In this document: positions 5,447 through 14,060 of the stretch, piece by piece
Layout of the letters: every line of letters starts with the position of its first letter
Position numbering within the stretch: the stretch's first letter is position 1
Assembly (NCBI GenBank): GCA_964608735.1
Contig: CAZSPL010000058.1
Span: 1 to 17,785, forward strand
Length of the DNA: 17,785 bases
Source of the DNA: CAZSPL01 sp964608735
GTDB lineage: Bacteria > JAJVIF01 > JAPKYR01 > CAZSPL01
Direction: 5' to 3'
Notes under the pieces: generated by a model
What the model was told of the DNA's origin: nothing
Seen by the model: the letters and a program-made list of their open reading frames with translations, nothing else
The model's database searches: none
Made by a program: the position numbers and the translations under genes

Positions 5447-7751
5447 CCGTCACCCCGGTAACAGGAAGGCGAATCGTAAAGGATGTTCCCTTGCCCAGTT
5501 CGCTTTCCACGTCGATCACTCCATTGTGTTTCTGAACTATCCCGAGTGAAATCGACAGGCCCAGGCCGGTCCCCTTCCCGGCGGGTTTCGTTGTATAAAA
5601 CGGATCAAACAACTTCTTCCTCGTCTCTTCGGTCATCCCCGAACCGTTATCGCGGATCTTCACGAACACATCTTTATCCGACGCCCATGACTCAATGGTT
5701 ATCTCGCCCTTCTCCGGGATCGCCTGCACAGCGTTCAGAAGCATGTTCATGAATACCTGGTTAAGCTGGCCCGCGTTGCATTTTATCGACGGGAGAGGAC
5801 CCAGTTTCTTGTGCACTTCTGTTTTATACTTCAACTCGTTCCAGACAATTTTAAGCGTCGCTTCGATCCCCTCATTCAAATCCGCTTCCTTTATATGCGT
5901 GTCATCAATCCGGGCGAAGCTTTTCAGGTTCTGCACGATGTCGCGCACGCGCTCGGTGCCGTCTATCGATTCGTTCAGCAAGCAGCCTATGTCTTCGAGG
6001 ATATATTCCAAGTCCTCGTCTTTGCTGATCCGCACCACTTCCCTGATAGTCTCCGATTGTTTCGCCCCATCGCCGTTGCGTACCGCCTCGGTAAGTATGT
6101 CATAGTGGTGGAAGAGGTCCTTGAAGGTGCTTACATAGCCGGTAAGAGTGCCGAGGTTGCTTTTAACGAAGCCCACGGGGTTGTTGATCTCGTGTGCGAC
6201 GCCCGCTGCGAGCTGTCCGATCGATGCCATCTTCTCCGACTGTACGAGCTGGTTCTGGCTCCCCTTCAACTTCTCGTTCATCTCTTCGAGACGGTTGTTC
6301 GCATCCTGTAAAACTTTCTCGGCGCATTTACGTTCCGAGATATCCGTGATGATACCGACAAAGCCGGTGAGATTGCCCTCATCCCCGATATACGGCGCCG
6401 CGGAAATAACATAATCATGTCTCGTGCCCCCGCAATCAACGGTCGCTGCTTCGAACGCCCGCCGTTCACCCGTGGCGAGTATCTCCCTGGAATTGGCTTC
6501 ACACAGTTCCGCCAGTTCAGACGGCGCAAATTCGGATATTAGTTTTCCAATGAGAGATTCCCTGTCCATGCCGATAAACCGCGCGAACGCATCGTTGCAT
6601 TTCAGCAGCCTGCCTTTTAGATCCTCATGGAACACCGGGTTCGGTATGGTGTTGATCAACTTCTGCGACTGGCAAAGCTCGGCCTGCAGAGAATCCTCGA
6701 AATTCTTACGGGATGTTATATCACGGGCCACCGCGATGACATAAGTACGGGACTCCGATTCATACACACGCAGGCTGACTTCGACCGGGAACCTGCTTCC
6801 ATCCTTCCTCACATGCTCCCCCTCCATATACATCGCGCCCGTCTCGCATAATCGGGTGGTATGCTCCCGCCAAGCGTTTTCATCCCCCAGGGCATGCTGT
6901 ATGTCCCAGACACACTTGCCGAGAAGCTCATCCCATTCGTATCCAAGGCTCGTGCACGCCACCTGATTCACCGCCATGAATTTTCCCGTTTCGAGATCGA
7001 CGATAAACAACGCGTCATTCGACTGATCCATCAGGCTGTGGAAGAGACCGATCTCCTCCTCCGCGAGCTTCCTCTCGACGGCCCGGGTTGTCAATGCTGA
7101 AATGGTCTCGATGAGTTTCTTCTCTTCCACCGTGAATGTCTCGACGGTTTCATCCGGTTTTTCCTTGAGATAGTAGACTTCTACGGCCCCTTCTTTCCGG
7201 TCGTGGTTGTATATGTCCGATATCAAGGCGTAAGGCGTCTGTTGAAAGTCACCCGACGCAATCTCTTTTTCCCCGAAAACTATTCTCGCCCGGGATTGTT
7301 CGGGAACGCGCATGCTCTGTGGAATCAGGCTCGCGATGCCGACAAGAATTTCCTTGAGAGTGATCCCGGGTTTGGAAACAAGCCTCTCAATGCCATAGAG
7401 GCAGTTCAATTCCTTAAGGCTGCGCCCGAGTTCTTCGCTGAGCCTGGTCAGATCGGCTTCGGTTTTTTCTCTTTCGGCTACTTCCTTTTTGAGCTTTTCG
7501 TTGACCCGGGCATTCTCGATCGCAAGCCCATTCGCGAAAACATATCTGCGGTATAACTGGTAGATCACCAGCGCCATGACGCCGACAACAGCGAGGCTTG
7601 CAATGTTGAAATATATCGCTTGCCAGGATCGCGCTATCAAGTAGAGCGAAAGAAGCAGCACCCCGATCAACGGAGCGACTAACCAATGGATGACCCTGGG
7701 CCTAAGCAGGAACCCGTTTGAGACATCCGGTTTTCCAGGAGCCTTAGACAT
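5439..7751 (-). CDS. Membrane sensor histidine kinase with two PAS domains (770 aa)
   Basis: This is the sensor at the head of the minus-strand operon. Two membrane helices lie at about 22-40 and 46-65 with almost no loop, so sensing is probably within the membrane or in the cytosol. A coiled coil (about 75-112) is followed by a GAF-like region (112-225), PAS at about 233-350 ending in V-A-R-D-I-T-S-R-K, and PAS at about 360-478 ending in I-I-T-D-I-S-E-R-K. The kinase core follows: phospho-His520 in G-V-A-H-E-I-N-N-P, N box with Asn673, G1 D-N-G-S-G-M at 701-706, F box F-D-P-F-Y-T-T-K, and G2 G-T-G-L-G-L at 727-732. The A-H-E-I-N-N-P H-box marks the HisKA group that often lacks a fused receiver, so the nearby receivers are likely targets. 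AAGGGG lies about 10 bases before the ATG; the stop overlaps the next gene by 8 bp. Confidence 0.93.
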   Translation of the reverse strand: MSKAPGKPDVSNGFLLRPRVIHWLVAPLIGVLLLSLYLIARSWQAIYFNIASLAVVGVMALVIYQLYRRYVFANGLAIENARVNEKLKKEVAEREKTEADLTRLSEELGRSLKELNCLYGIERLVSKPGITLKEILVGIASLIPQSMRVPEQSRARIVFGEKEIASGDFQQTPYALISDIYNHDRKEGAVEVYYLKEKPDETVETFTVEEKKLIETISALTTRAVERKLAEEEIGLFHSLMDQSNDALFIVDLETGKFMAVNQVACTSLGYEWDELLGKCVWDIQHALGDENAWREHTTRLCETGAMYMEGEHVRKDGSRFPVEVSLRVYESESRTYVIAVARDITSRKNFEDSLQAELCQSQKLINTIPNPVFHEDLKGRLLKCNDAFARFIGMDRESLIGKLISEFAPSELAELCEANSREILATGERRAFEAATVDCGGTRHDYVISAAPYIGDEGNLTGFVGIITDISERKCAEKVLQDANNRLEEMNEKLKGSQNQLVQSEKMASIGQLAAGVAHEINNPVGFVKSNLGTLTGYVSTFKDLFHHYDILTEAVRNGDGAKQSETIREVVRISKDEDLEYILEDIGCLLNESIDGTERVRDIVQNLKSFARIDDTHIKEADLNEGIEATLKIVWNELKYKTEVHKKLGPLPSIKCNAGQLNQVFMNMLLNAVQAIPEKGEITIESWASDKDVFVKIRDNGSGMTEETRKKLFDPFYTTKPAGKGTGLGLSISLGIVQKHNGVIDVESELGKGTSFTIRLPVTGVTDE

Positions 7752-7837
7752 CCTTCATGTCCCCTTTTTAATTAATTTACTACCTGACCTTCTACCCTTT
7801 AAAATAGTCTCTACTTTAATTCCCTCATTTGTGCGAT

Positions 7838-7865
7838 AAAATATACGCTGATTCTTGATATGCAA
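7838..7865 (-). promoter_or_regulatory. Candidate sigma70-like promoter of the minus-strand signalling operon
   Basis: On the reverse strand TTGCAT (7865-7860) and TATTTT (7843-7838) are 16 bases apart. Transcription would begin near 7831, leaving a leader of about 80 nt before the histidine kinase ATG at 7751. The whole region is AT-rich, so chance matches are easy. Confidence 0.35.
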
Positions 7866-8066
7866 TAAAAACTGCAATTGAGAATATATTAAAATTAAAA
7901 ATAATTAATGCAATTCAACCGGAGCGAAATTCCTGATTGCGCGGCGCTATTTTTGATAAAATTATCGCGATGACGACAGCCGGTAATTTCGCCGTACGCT
8001 TCAATCGGTTCTGCCAGTGACCTCTTCCCCGCGGCGGTGATTAATATGGCTGCGTGAAACAACCGC

Positions 8067-8073
8067 GGAGGTG
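8067..8073 (+). promoter_or_regulatory. Shine-Dalgarno that sets the serpin start
   Basis: GGAGGTG stands four bases before ATG 8078 (GGAGG six bases). It lies inside the longer frame that opens at GTG 8054, so it argues for ATG 8078 as the true start and against the eight extra residues. Confidence 0.8.
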
Positions 8074-8077
8074 TCGT

Positions 8078-9400
8078 ATGTTATCCGGCATATTGAATAC
8101 TTTGAGAGCAGTACTGTCCATTGCATGCTGCCTTGCAATTTTCCTGGCCCTTCCCACGCAGTATGCAAGTTCAACCATGGAGAACCCTATGGAGAAAATT
8201 GAATCCAGCCTCGAACGAAACACATCCCCCGATGTGGATGATCTCGAAATTGATGAACTTGTTTCCAGAAATACCGAATTCGCGTTCGACTTGTACCGGG
8301 CGCTGAAAGACAAATCCGGCGGCAACATGTTCTATTCGCCATACAGCATCTCGATTGCCCTCGCGATGACATATGCCGGCGCGCGCGGCGATACAGCGGA
8401 CGAGATGGCCGATACGCTTCACTTCACCCTTGATAACGACAGGCTGCACCCGGCGTTCAACATGCTCGATATCATCACGGAATCCCGCGCCAAGCCGGAC
8501 GAATGGGATGAGAGCATGGGGTTCAAACTGAATATCGCCAACTCAATCTGGGGACAGGAAGGGCGAAGTTTCCTCCCGGAGTTCCTCGACATCCTCGCCG
8601 CAAATTACGGCGCGGGGATGCGGCTGGTCGATTTTATCAACGCCGCGGAGGATGCCCGGGTCGCCATCAACAACTGGGTTGAGGATAAAACAGAAGGACG
8701 AATTAAGGACCTCCTCGCGCCGGGTGTCGTCGACAGCCTCACACGCCTTGTGTTGGTAAACGCGATATATTTCAATGCGCCATGGGCATATCCCTTCATG
8801 GAGAGCAAGACGAAGGCCGATTATTTCCACCCGATCGATGCCGCCCCGGTTCTCGTACCGATGATGCACAAGACCGAGAATTTCCGGTGCGGCATGGGTG
8901 ACGGTTACACCGCGGTGCAGCTTCCATATGAGCGTTTCCAGATCGGCATGCTCATCATGATGCCCGACGAGGGCCGCTTCGCGGAGTTTGAAGACTCCCT
9001 GGACGCCGCCAGGATGGGTGCGATTATCAACGGTCTCGGCGGCTCGGAAGTCATACTCACGATGCCGAAATTCAAATACGAATCGAGCTTCAGTCTCGCG
9101 GAAGTTCTTGCTGGAATGGGCATGCCGATTGCATTCAGCGGATCCGCCGATTTCTCGGGGATGGACGGTACGCACGATTTATTTATCAGCGATGTCATCC
9201 ACAAGGCATTCGTGAAGGCGGACGAGGAAGGCACCGAGGCCGCGGCGGCCACCGCCGTGGTGATGACCCTCGCGGCAGCCCCCGGCGACGAGCCCGAGCC
9301 GATAGTCATCACAATCGACAAACCGTTCATATTCGCCATATGGGATTTCGAAACGAAGAGCATCCTGTTCATCGGACGGGTCATGAATCCGTCGGAATAA
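8078..9400 (+). CDS. Secreted serpin (serine protease inhibitor, 440 aa)
   Basis: This is a full-length serpin, a suicide inhibitor that traps proteases by inserting its cleaved reactive loop. It starts with a hydrophobic export signal (about residues 8-27, A-V-L-S-I-A-C-C-L-A-I-F-L-A-L), then an acidic linker to about 65, then the serpin fold. Family marks are M-F-Y-S-P-Y-S-I-S-I-A-L with A-M-T-Y-A-G-A-R-G-D-T, N-A-I-Y-F-N-A-P-W, I-H-K-A-F-V-K-A-D, and the hinge E-E-G-T-E-A-A-A-A-T-A. Small residues at P15-P9 (G385-T-E-A-A-A-A391) are those required for loop insertion, so it should be inhibitory. Counting fourteen residues from Gly385 puts P1 at Ala399 and P1' at Ala400, which points to elastase- or subtilisin-like targets. 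The C-terminal K-P-F-I-F-A-I-W and F-I-G-R-V-M-N-P are normal. Monocistronic: followed by a strong terminator. Confidence 0.96.
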   Translation: MLSGILNTLRAVLSIACCLAIFLALPTQYASSTMENPMEKIESSLERNTSPDVDDLEIDELVSRNTEFAFDLYRALKDKSGGNMFYSPYSISIALAMTYAGARGDTADEMADTLHFTLDNDRLHPAFNMLDIITESRAKPDEWDESMGFKLNIANSIWGQEGRSFLPEFLDILAANYGAGMRLVDFINAAEDARVAINNWVEDKTEGRIKDLLAPGVVDSLTRLVLVNAIYFNAPWAYPFMESKTKADYFHPIDAAPVLVPMMHKTENFRCGMGDGYTAVQLPYERFQIGMLIMMPDEGRFAEFEDSLDAARMGAIINGLGGSEVILTMPKFKYESSFSLAEVLAGMGMPIAFSGSADFSGMDGTHDLFISDVIHKAFVKADEEGTEAAAATAVVMTLAAAPGDEPEPIVITIDKPFIFAIWDFETKSILFIGRVMNPSE

Positions 9401-9421
9401 CTGCTGATTGAATCGCTCCAT

Positions 9422-9457
9422 AAAGCGGCCCCTCGAATACAAACGGGCCGCTTTTTA
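9422..9457 (+). terminator. Intrinsic terminator of the serpin gene
   Basis: AAAGCGGCCC (9422-9431) and GGGCCGCTTT (9445-9454) form a perfect 10-bp stem with a 13-base loop. The stem ends in a run of five T (9452-9456) before ATTATT. It begins 21 bp after the serpin stop. Confidence 0.92.
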
Positions 9458-9554
9458 TTATCTAATCTACGGAAGACCCCATATTGTTAAGACAGGTTAA
9501 ATCGCATTAATTAATTCATCCATCGCGACGCGAGACTATTATACGTTAAGTCCA

Positions 9555-9576
9555 CCCGGCGGAACGTCCGGGCGAC
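9555..9576 (+). other. Leader hairpin upstream of the hybrid kinase
   Basis: CCCGG (9555-9559) and CCGGG (9568-9572) pair around an 8-base loop; GTC at 9550-9552 and GAC at 9574-9576 could extend the stem past a small internal loop. It lies 22 bp before the Shine-Dalgarno. A TATTAT at about 9537-9542, with TTCATC 16 bp upstream, could be the promoter, which would put this hairpin at the very 5' end of the message. Confidence 0.3.
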
Positions 9577-9597
9577 GGTTTTATTACATCGCTCGAC

Positions 9598-9602
9598 AGG
9601 AG
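9598..9602 (+). promoter_or_regulatory. Shine-Dalgarno supporting the TTG start of the hybrid kinase
   Basis: AGGAG at 9598-9602 is six bases before TTG 9609. No ATG in this frame is close by; the nearby ATG at 9620 is in another frame. This makes the rare TTG the best start. Confidence 0.7.
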
Positions 9603-9608
9603 CTTGAA

Positions 9609-12600
9609 TTGCTTGGAAGATGGATAAAGGCCCTTGCCGAATGCTTGAAACGGGGAAGCGCAATCACCAGGGAAGCTCTCGTGGAATCGGAGCAGCGGTT
9701 TCGCGAAATGGCGGAGCTCCTCCCGACGCCGATATACGAGTGCGACCTTGACCTGCGCCTTACATACACCAACCAGGCAGCTTTCGATGTTTTCAAATAT
9801 TCGCGGGAAGATTTCGAGAACGGCGTATATATCCCCCAAGTGATAGCGCCCTCGGACCTCGAAAGAGCGCGCGAGCAGATCAGCCACATATTTCAGGGAG
9901 GGGAAAGCCCGCCGAGCGAATACACCGGCGTACGGAAAGACGGCTCGCAGTTCCCCATCGAAATCCTGACATCGCGAATCATGCGCGATGGCAAGCCGGT
10001 CGGATTGAGAGGCGTTATACGCGACCTCAGCGAACAGAAAGATGCCGCCGAAGCCCTGAAGCAGAGCGAGGAAAGGTTCAGGAAACTGTCGGAAGCTTCA
10101 TTCGAGGGAATCGCCATCCACGAGAACGGTATCCTGAAGGACGTCAACAAGGCGTTCGCCGATATGCTGGGCTACGAGATACACGAACTGACCGGGGCGG
10201 ATATCATCAATCTTGCTACACCTGAATCGTACGCCCTGATAATGAAAAACGTCAATGAACAGTATGAAAAAACCTATGAAATAACTGCCGTGCGAAAGGA
10301 CGGCTATACATTCCCCGCCGAGATAATCGGCAAACAGATATCACCTGAGAATCGCCGCATGCGGGTGGCCGCCTTGCGCGATATCACCGAGCGCAAACAC
10401 GACGAGGATATCCACAGGATACAACGCGACCTCTCGCTCGGCCTCAGCGCGGTCGCTGAACTCGATACCGCGCTCGGGCTCGTGCTCGATGCCGCGGTCA
10501 ATGTGTCCGGCATGGAGGTCGGAGGCATATATATCGCCGATGGCTCCGCCGGCGGTCTTCGACTCGCAGCTCACAAGGGCATATCGGAAAAATACCATGA
10601 CAAAATTGCTTCCCTGGAGCCCGGTTCCAAAGCCGCGATATTAGTGAACGAAGGGATGCTCCTTTACGGCACCGTGGATGAACTCGATACCGAGTTTCAG
10701 ATGGACATGAAGGAAGAGGGCCTGAATGCAGTGGCACTGCTCCCCGTGTTCAATGATTCGAAAATCGTCGCCTGCATGATGATGGCATCGCGCGGGATGC
10801 GCCATGTTCCGAAAACAGCGAGAAACGCCCTCGAGACAATATCAGCCCAGGTTGGAAGCGTCATCGGCAGGATTGGTACTGCAAGGGCGTTGAGTCAAAG
10901 CGAAGAGCGCTACCGCCTGCTCGCCGAAAATGTCACGGATGTTATCTGGACAGCCGATTTGAATCTCAATTTTACATATATCAGCCCTTCCAATGAGGCT
11001 TTGACCGGGTACAATTCCGAGGAGAGCATGTCGCTCACCCTCGAAGAAACACTCACCCACGAATCGATGGCCCTTGCATGGGAACGCCTGGAGAGGGAAC
11101 TCGAGCTCGAAGCCACGGGCCATGCCGACCCCATGAGGCCGATCATCCTCCAGCTTGAGGAACGCATCAAAAACGGCTCCGCCATCTGGATCGAGGTCAG
11201 GGTTTCATTCCTGCGCGACGAGGCGGGCCGCCCCACCGGGATACTCGGCGTAACCCGTGATATTTCCGACAGGAAGCGCACCGAAAAAGCCCTGAAGGAA
11301 AATGAGGAAAAATTCAGGCTGCTCGTCGAGAACCAGACCGATATGCTTGCAAAGCTCGACAGCGAAGGCAGGATGGTGTTCGTGAGCCCGAGCATATGCG
11401 AAGTGTTCGGGAAGCGGGAAGCCGAGATCCTCTACAAGCCGTTCCTGTCATACGTCCATAAGGATGACCGCAAGACGGCTGCGGATTCTTTGAACAGCGT
11501 GAAGCAGCCGCCTCATACATCCATAATCGAAACCCGCAATAAAACCAGGCACGGCTTCAGGTGGTTCTCGTGGCTGAACAAAGCGGTGACCGACGGCAAT
11601 GGCAATACCACCGCGTTCTTGTGCGTCGGAAGGGATATCACCGACCGCAAGCGCACCGAGGAAGCGCTGCTTCGACAGATGGAACTCGTCGAGCACGAGT
11701 CGCTCAAGCTGCGCGCAATGATCGAGGGCATGGAGGAAGGCGTGGTATTTGCCGATTCGCGCGACCGCATCGTCGAAGCGAACACATGGTATGCCAACGC
11801 AACCGGCGTACCAAGGGAAGACCTCATCGGGAAACCCATCTGGGAATCGCTGAAGCGCGACCTCGCCGAAAAACTTCATGCCACGGTGGACTCGTTCCGC
11901 GGGCTCGAAACCACGTCCGTGGCGGTAATCGACATCGAGAGCTTCGGCTTGAATGTATCATTCCGCGTACAGCCGCTGTTCCGCAAGGATGAGTATCGCG
12001 GCGCGATACTCAACATCGTCGATGTTACATCGCTGGTGAAGGCCCGTGAAAGGTCGGAGGCCGCGGGACGCGATCTCGCAGAGGCGAACGTGCATCTCGA
12101 AGAAGCGGTCAGGCAGATGAGCCTGCTGGCGGAGCAGGCGATGACGGCCACGCGAGCGAAGAGCGAATTCCTCGCCAACATGAGCCACGAGATACGCACG
12201 CCGATGAACGGCATCCTCGGGATGACGGACCTGCTGCTCTCGACGGAAATGGATGAGGAGCAGCGCGAATACATGTCGATCGTCAAGTCGTCGTCGAAAC
12301 AACTGCTCAACCTGATAAACGATATACTCGATTTCTCCAAGATCGAAGCCGGGAGGCTCGAACTCGAATCGACCGACTTCAACCTGAGGCAGGTCATCGA
12401 AGATACAACCACCGCGCTGGCGAACAGGGCATGCGAAAAGGGGCTTGAATTCACCTGCCATATAAAGCCCGATGTCCCGCTGAACGTCAAGGGGGATCCG
12501 ACCCGTCTTAACCAGGCGCTGACAAATCTCGCCGCGAACGCGGTCAAGTTCACCGAGAAAGGCGAGGTCGCCATCGAGGTTACGTCGCTCAGGCGAACCG

Positions 12601-14060
12601 AGTCATATGCGCTGCTCGAATTCCGCGTGTCCGACACGGGTATCGGGATCCCCGAGGACAAACTCGATTTCATTTTCAGCGACTTCGTACAGGCGGACGG
12701 TTCAACGACGCGTAAATACGGCGGCACCGGTCTGGGGTTGTCCATCACGAAGCACATCGTAAGCCTGATGGGCGGGGATATCCGGGTCGAAAGCAAGCTC
12801 GGCGCGGGAAGCACATTTTCGTTCACCGTACAACTCACGCTTTCTCAGGAACAGGAAGCGCTCCCTTATACTACTCCCGACTTGAAGGATATCAGGACGC
12901 TTATAATCGACGATAATGAGTCAAGCCGCGTGGTCGCATGCGATATGCTCTCATCGTTCGGTATACAATCCGACCGTGCGGAAAATGGCGAAAGCGCGCT
13001 GGCCATGCTGAAGGACGCCCTGGATTCCGCGGCGCCATACAACCTCGTTCTCCTCGATCTCGATATGCCGGGGATGGACGGTTATGCGATCCTCGCGCGC
13101 ATGGCCGCCGATGGATTGGACGGGGATACGCTGGTACTGCCGCTTGCGGGCATCGGCGAGCAGATCGACATCGGGAGACTGAATGAGTACCGCTGCGGCC
13201 CGAGGATTTCCAAGCCCCTGAGACAGTCACAGCTTTTCGATGCGATAATGAGCGCATACGGCTCAGCCGAGAAGCAGTACACAAGGCGTGCCGCGAAAAA
13301 TATAGAGCACCATGAGCGCGACCATTTCAGGGGTTTGAAGATCCTTCTCGTTGAAGACAACCCGGTCAACCAGAAAGTGGCCCACGTGATGCTCACGAAG
13401 CTCGGGCACTGGTGCGATGTTGCATCCAACGGGGTGGAAGCCCTTGAAGCGCTCGAGAAGGCGGACTACAACATCATTTTAATGGATGTGCAGATGCCGG
13501 AGATGGACGGCTTCGAAGCGACGAAAAGGATTCGCGCCGATGCGCGCTGGAGCGACCTGCCTGTTATCGCTCTCACGGCCCACGCGATGACGGAAGACAA
13601 GCGGGAATGCCTTAATGCCGGTATGAGCGACTATCTTGCAAAGCCGATCAATCCCACCGCGCTGTCCGAATGCCTCGGAAGGTGGGCCAATAATGCAGCG
13701 ACGCCGTCGAGAAGCCGGCCGTTCAGGACATCGGAGATCCTCAGCCAGCTCGAAGGGGATCGCGAACTGATGAGGGAAGTGCTCACGTTATTCATGTCGG
13801 AAGCTGAAACCAAAATAAATGAAATCAGGAAGTACATCGGTGAGGGGGATACCGAAAGGATTCTGCAGCTCGCGCACAGCCTGAAAGGCGCCGCGGCGAA
13901 CATCATCGCCGATGGGGTCCGCAGGGCGGCGGAGGAAATAGAGAAGGCGGCGCGGGAGAATTCATTGCCCGATATCGAACGGAAGCTGGGGTCGCTCGAG
14001 AACGAAGTCAGCCTGGTTGCGGCATCTGTTACCGAAACATTGAGCCAGGCAGAGGATTGA
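9609..14060 (+). CDS. Cytosolic hybrid histidine kinase, 5 PAS-GAF-HisKA-HATPase-REC-REC-HPt (1483 aa)
   Basis: This single-chain phosphorelay has no membrane segment, so it should sense cytosolic signals. Domain order by residue: PAS 28-148, PAS 150-268, GAF about 274-421, PAS 428-561, PAS 565-686, PAS about 700-812, coiled coil about 815-850, HisKA with phospho-His860 in N-M-S-H-E-I-R-T-P-M-N-G, HATPase about 962-1076 (N box A-A-N-A-V-K-F; G boxes D-T-G-I-G-I-P and G-T-G-L-G-L). REC1 spans about 1095-1218 with Asp1150, REC2 about 1242-1356 with Asp1293, and HPt about 1375-1470 with His1423 in A-H-S-L-K-G-A-A-A-N. REC1 has Ala where the switch Thr/Ser is expected (L-P-L-A-G), though it keeps Asp and Lys, so it may be regulatory; REC2 looks fully active. 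The likely path is His860 to Asp1293 to His1423, then to the receiver of the next gene, coupled by TGATG. The ligands of the PAS and GAF domains are unknown. Confidence 0.95.
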   Translation: MLGRWIKALAECLKRGSAITREALVESEQRFREMAELLPTPIYECDLDLRLTYTNQAAFDVFKYSREDFENGVYIPQVIAPSDLERAREQISHIFQGGESPPSEYTGVRKDGSQFPIEILTSRIMRDGKPVGLRGVIRDLSEQKDAAEALKQSEERFRKLSEASFEGIAIHENGILKDVNKAFADMLGYEIHELTGADIINLATPESYALIMKNVNEQYEKTYEITAVRKDGYTFPAEIIGKQISPENRRMRVAALRDITERKHDEDIHRIQRDLSLGLSAVAELDTALGLVLDAAVNVSGMEVGGIYIADGSAGGLRLAAHKGISEKYHDKIASLEPGSKAAILVNEGMLLYGTVDELDTEFQMDMKEEGLNAVALLPVFNDSKIVACMMMASRGMRHVPKTARNALETISAQVGSVIGRIGTARALSQSEERYRLLAENVTDVIWTADLNLNFTYISPSNEALTGYNSEESMSLTLEETLTHESMALAWERLERELELEATGHADPMRPIILQLEERIKNGSAIWIEVRVSFLRDEAGRPTGILGVTRDISDRKRTEKALKENEEKFRLLVENQTDMLAKLDSEGRMVFVSPSICEVFGKREAEILYKPFLSYVHKDDRKTAADSLNSVKQPPHTSIIETRNKTRHGFRWFSWLNKAVTDGNGNTTAFLCVGRDITDRKRTEEALLRQMELVEHESLKLRAMIEGMEEGVVFADSRDRIVEANTWYANATGVPREDLIGKPIWESLKRDLAEKLHATVDSFRGLETTSVAVIDIESFGLNVSFRVQPLFRKDEYRGAILNIVDVTSLVKARERSEAAGRDLAEANVHLEEAVRQMSLLAEQAMTATRAKSEFLANMSHEIRTPMNGILGMTDLLLSTEMDEEQREYMSIVKSSSKQLLNLINDILDFSKIEAGRLELESTDFNLRQVIEDTTTALANRACEKGLEFTCHIKPDVPLNVKGDPTRLNQALTNLAANAVKFTEKGEVAIEVTSLRRTESYALLEFRVSDTGIGIPEDKLDFIFSDFVQADGSTTRKYGGTGLGLSITKHIVSLMGGDIRVESKLGAGSTFSFTVQLTLSQEQEALPYTTPDLKDIRTLIIDDNESSRVVACDMLSSFGIQSDRAENGESALAMLKDALDSAAPYNLVLLDLDMPGMDGYAILARMAADGLDGDTLVLPLAGIGEQIDIGRLNEYRCGPRISKPLRQSQLFDAIMSAYGSAEKQYTRRAAKNIEHHERDHFRGLKILLVEDNPVNQKVAHVMLTKLGHWCDVASNGVEALEALEKADYNIILMDVQMPEMDGFEATKRIRADARWSDLPVIALTAHAMTEDKRECLNAGMSDYLAKPINPTALSECLGRWANNAATPSRSRPFRTSEILSQLEGDRELMREVLTLFMSEAETKINEIRKYIGEGDTERILQLAHSLKGAAANIIADGVRRAAEEIEKAARENSLPDIERKLGSLENEVSLVAASVTETLSQAED

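Larger units (their letters stand above)
7752..8077. other. AT-rich divergent intergenic region
   Basis: This 326-bp stretch separates the minus signalling operon from the serpin gene and holds no coding frame I would support. Bases 7768-7920 are strongly AT-rich, in contrast to the GC-rich genes on both sides. The 8-mer GATAAAAT occurs at 7835 and 7955; the second copy is part of GATAA-AA-TTATC at 7955-7966, an inverted repeat that could be an operator or -10 region for the serpin. TGCAATT also recurs within the AT-rich part. No riboswitch pattern was recognised. Confidence 0.5.

Noticed and set aside
8054..8077. GTG start that would add eight residues to the serpin
   Set aside because: The strong GGAGGTG lies inside this extension at ideal distance from ATG 8078, and the extension has no ribosome site of its own.
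9458..9608. Cyclic di-GMP riboswitch upstream of the hybrid kinase
   Set aside because: No GEMM-type conserved core could be found; only a short simple hairpin is present.
11876..12838. 320-codon minus-strand frame, rich in serine
   Set aside because: Antisense shadow of the hybrid kinase core (H box, N box and G boxes read cleanly on the plus strand).
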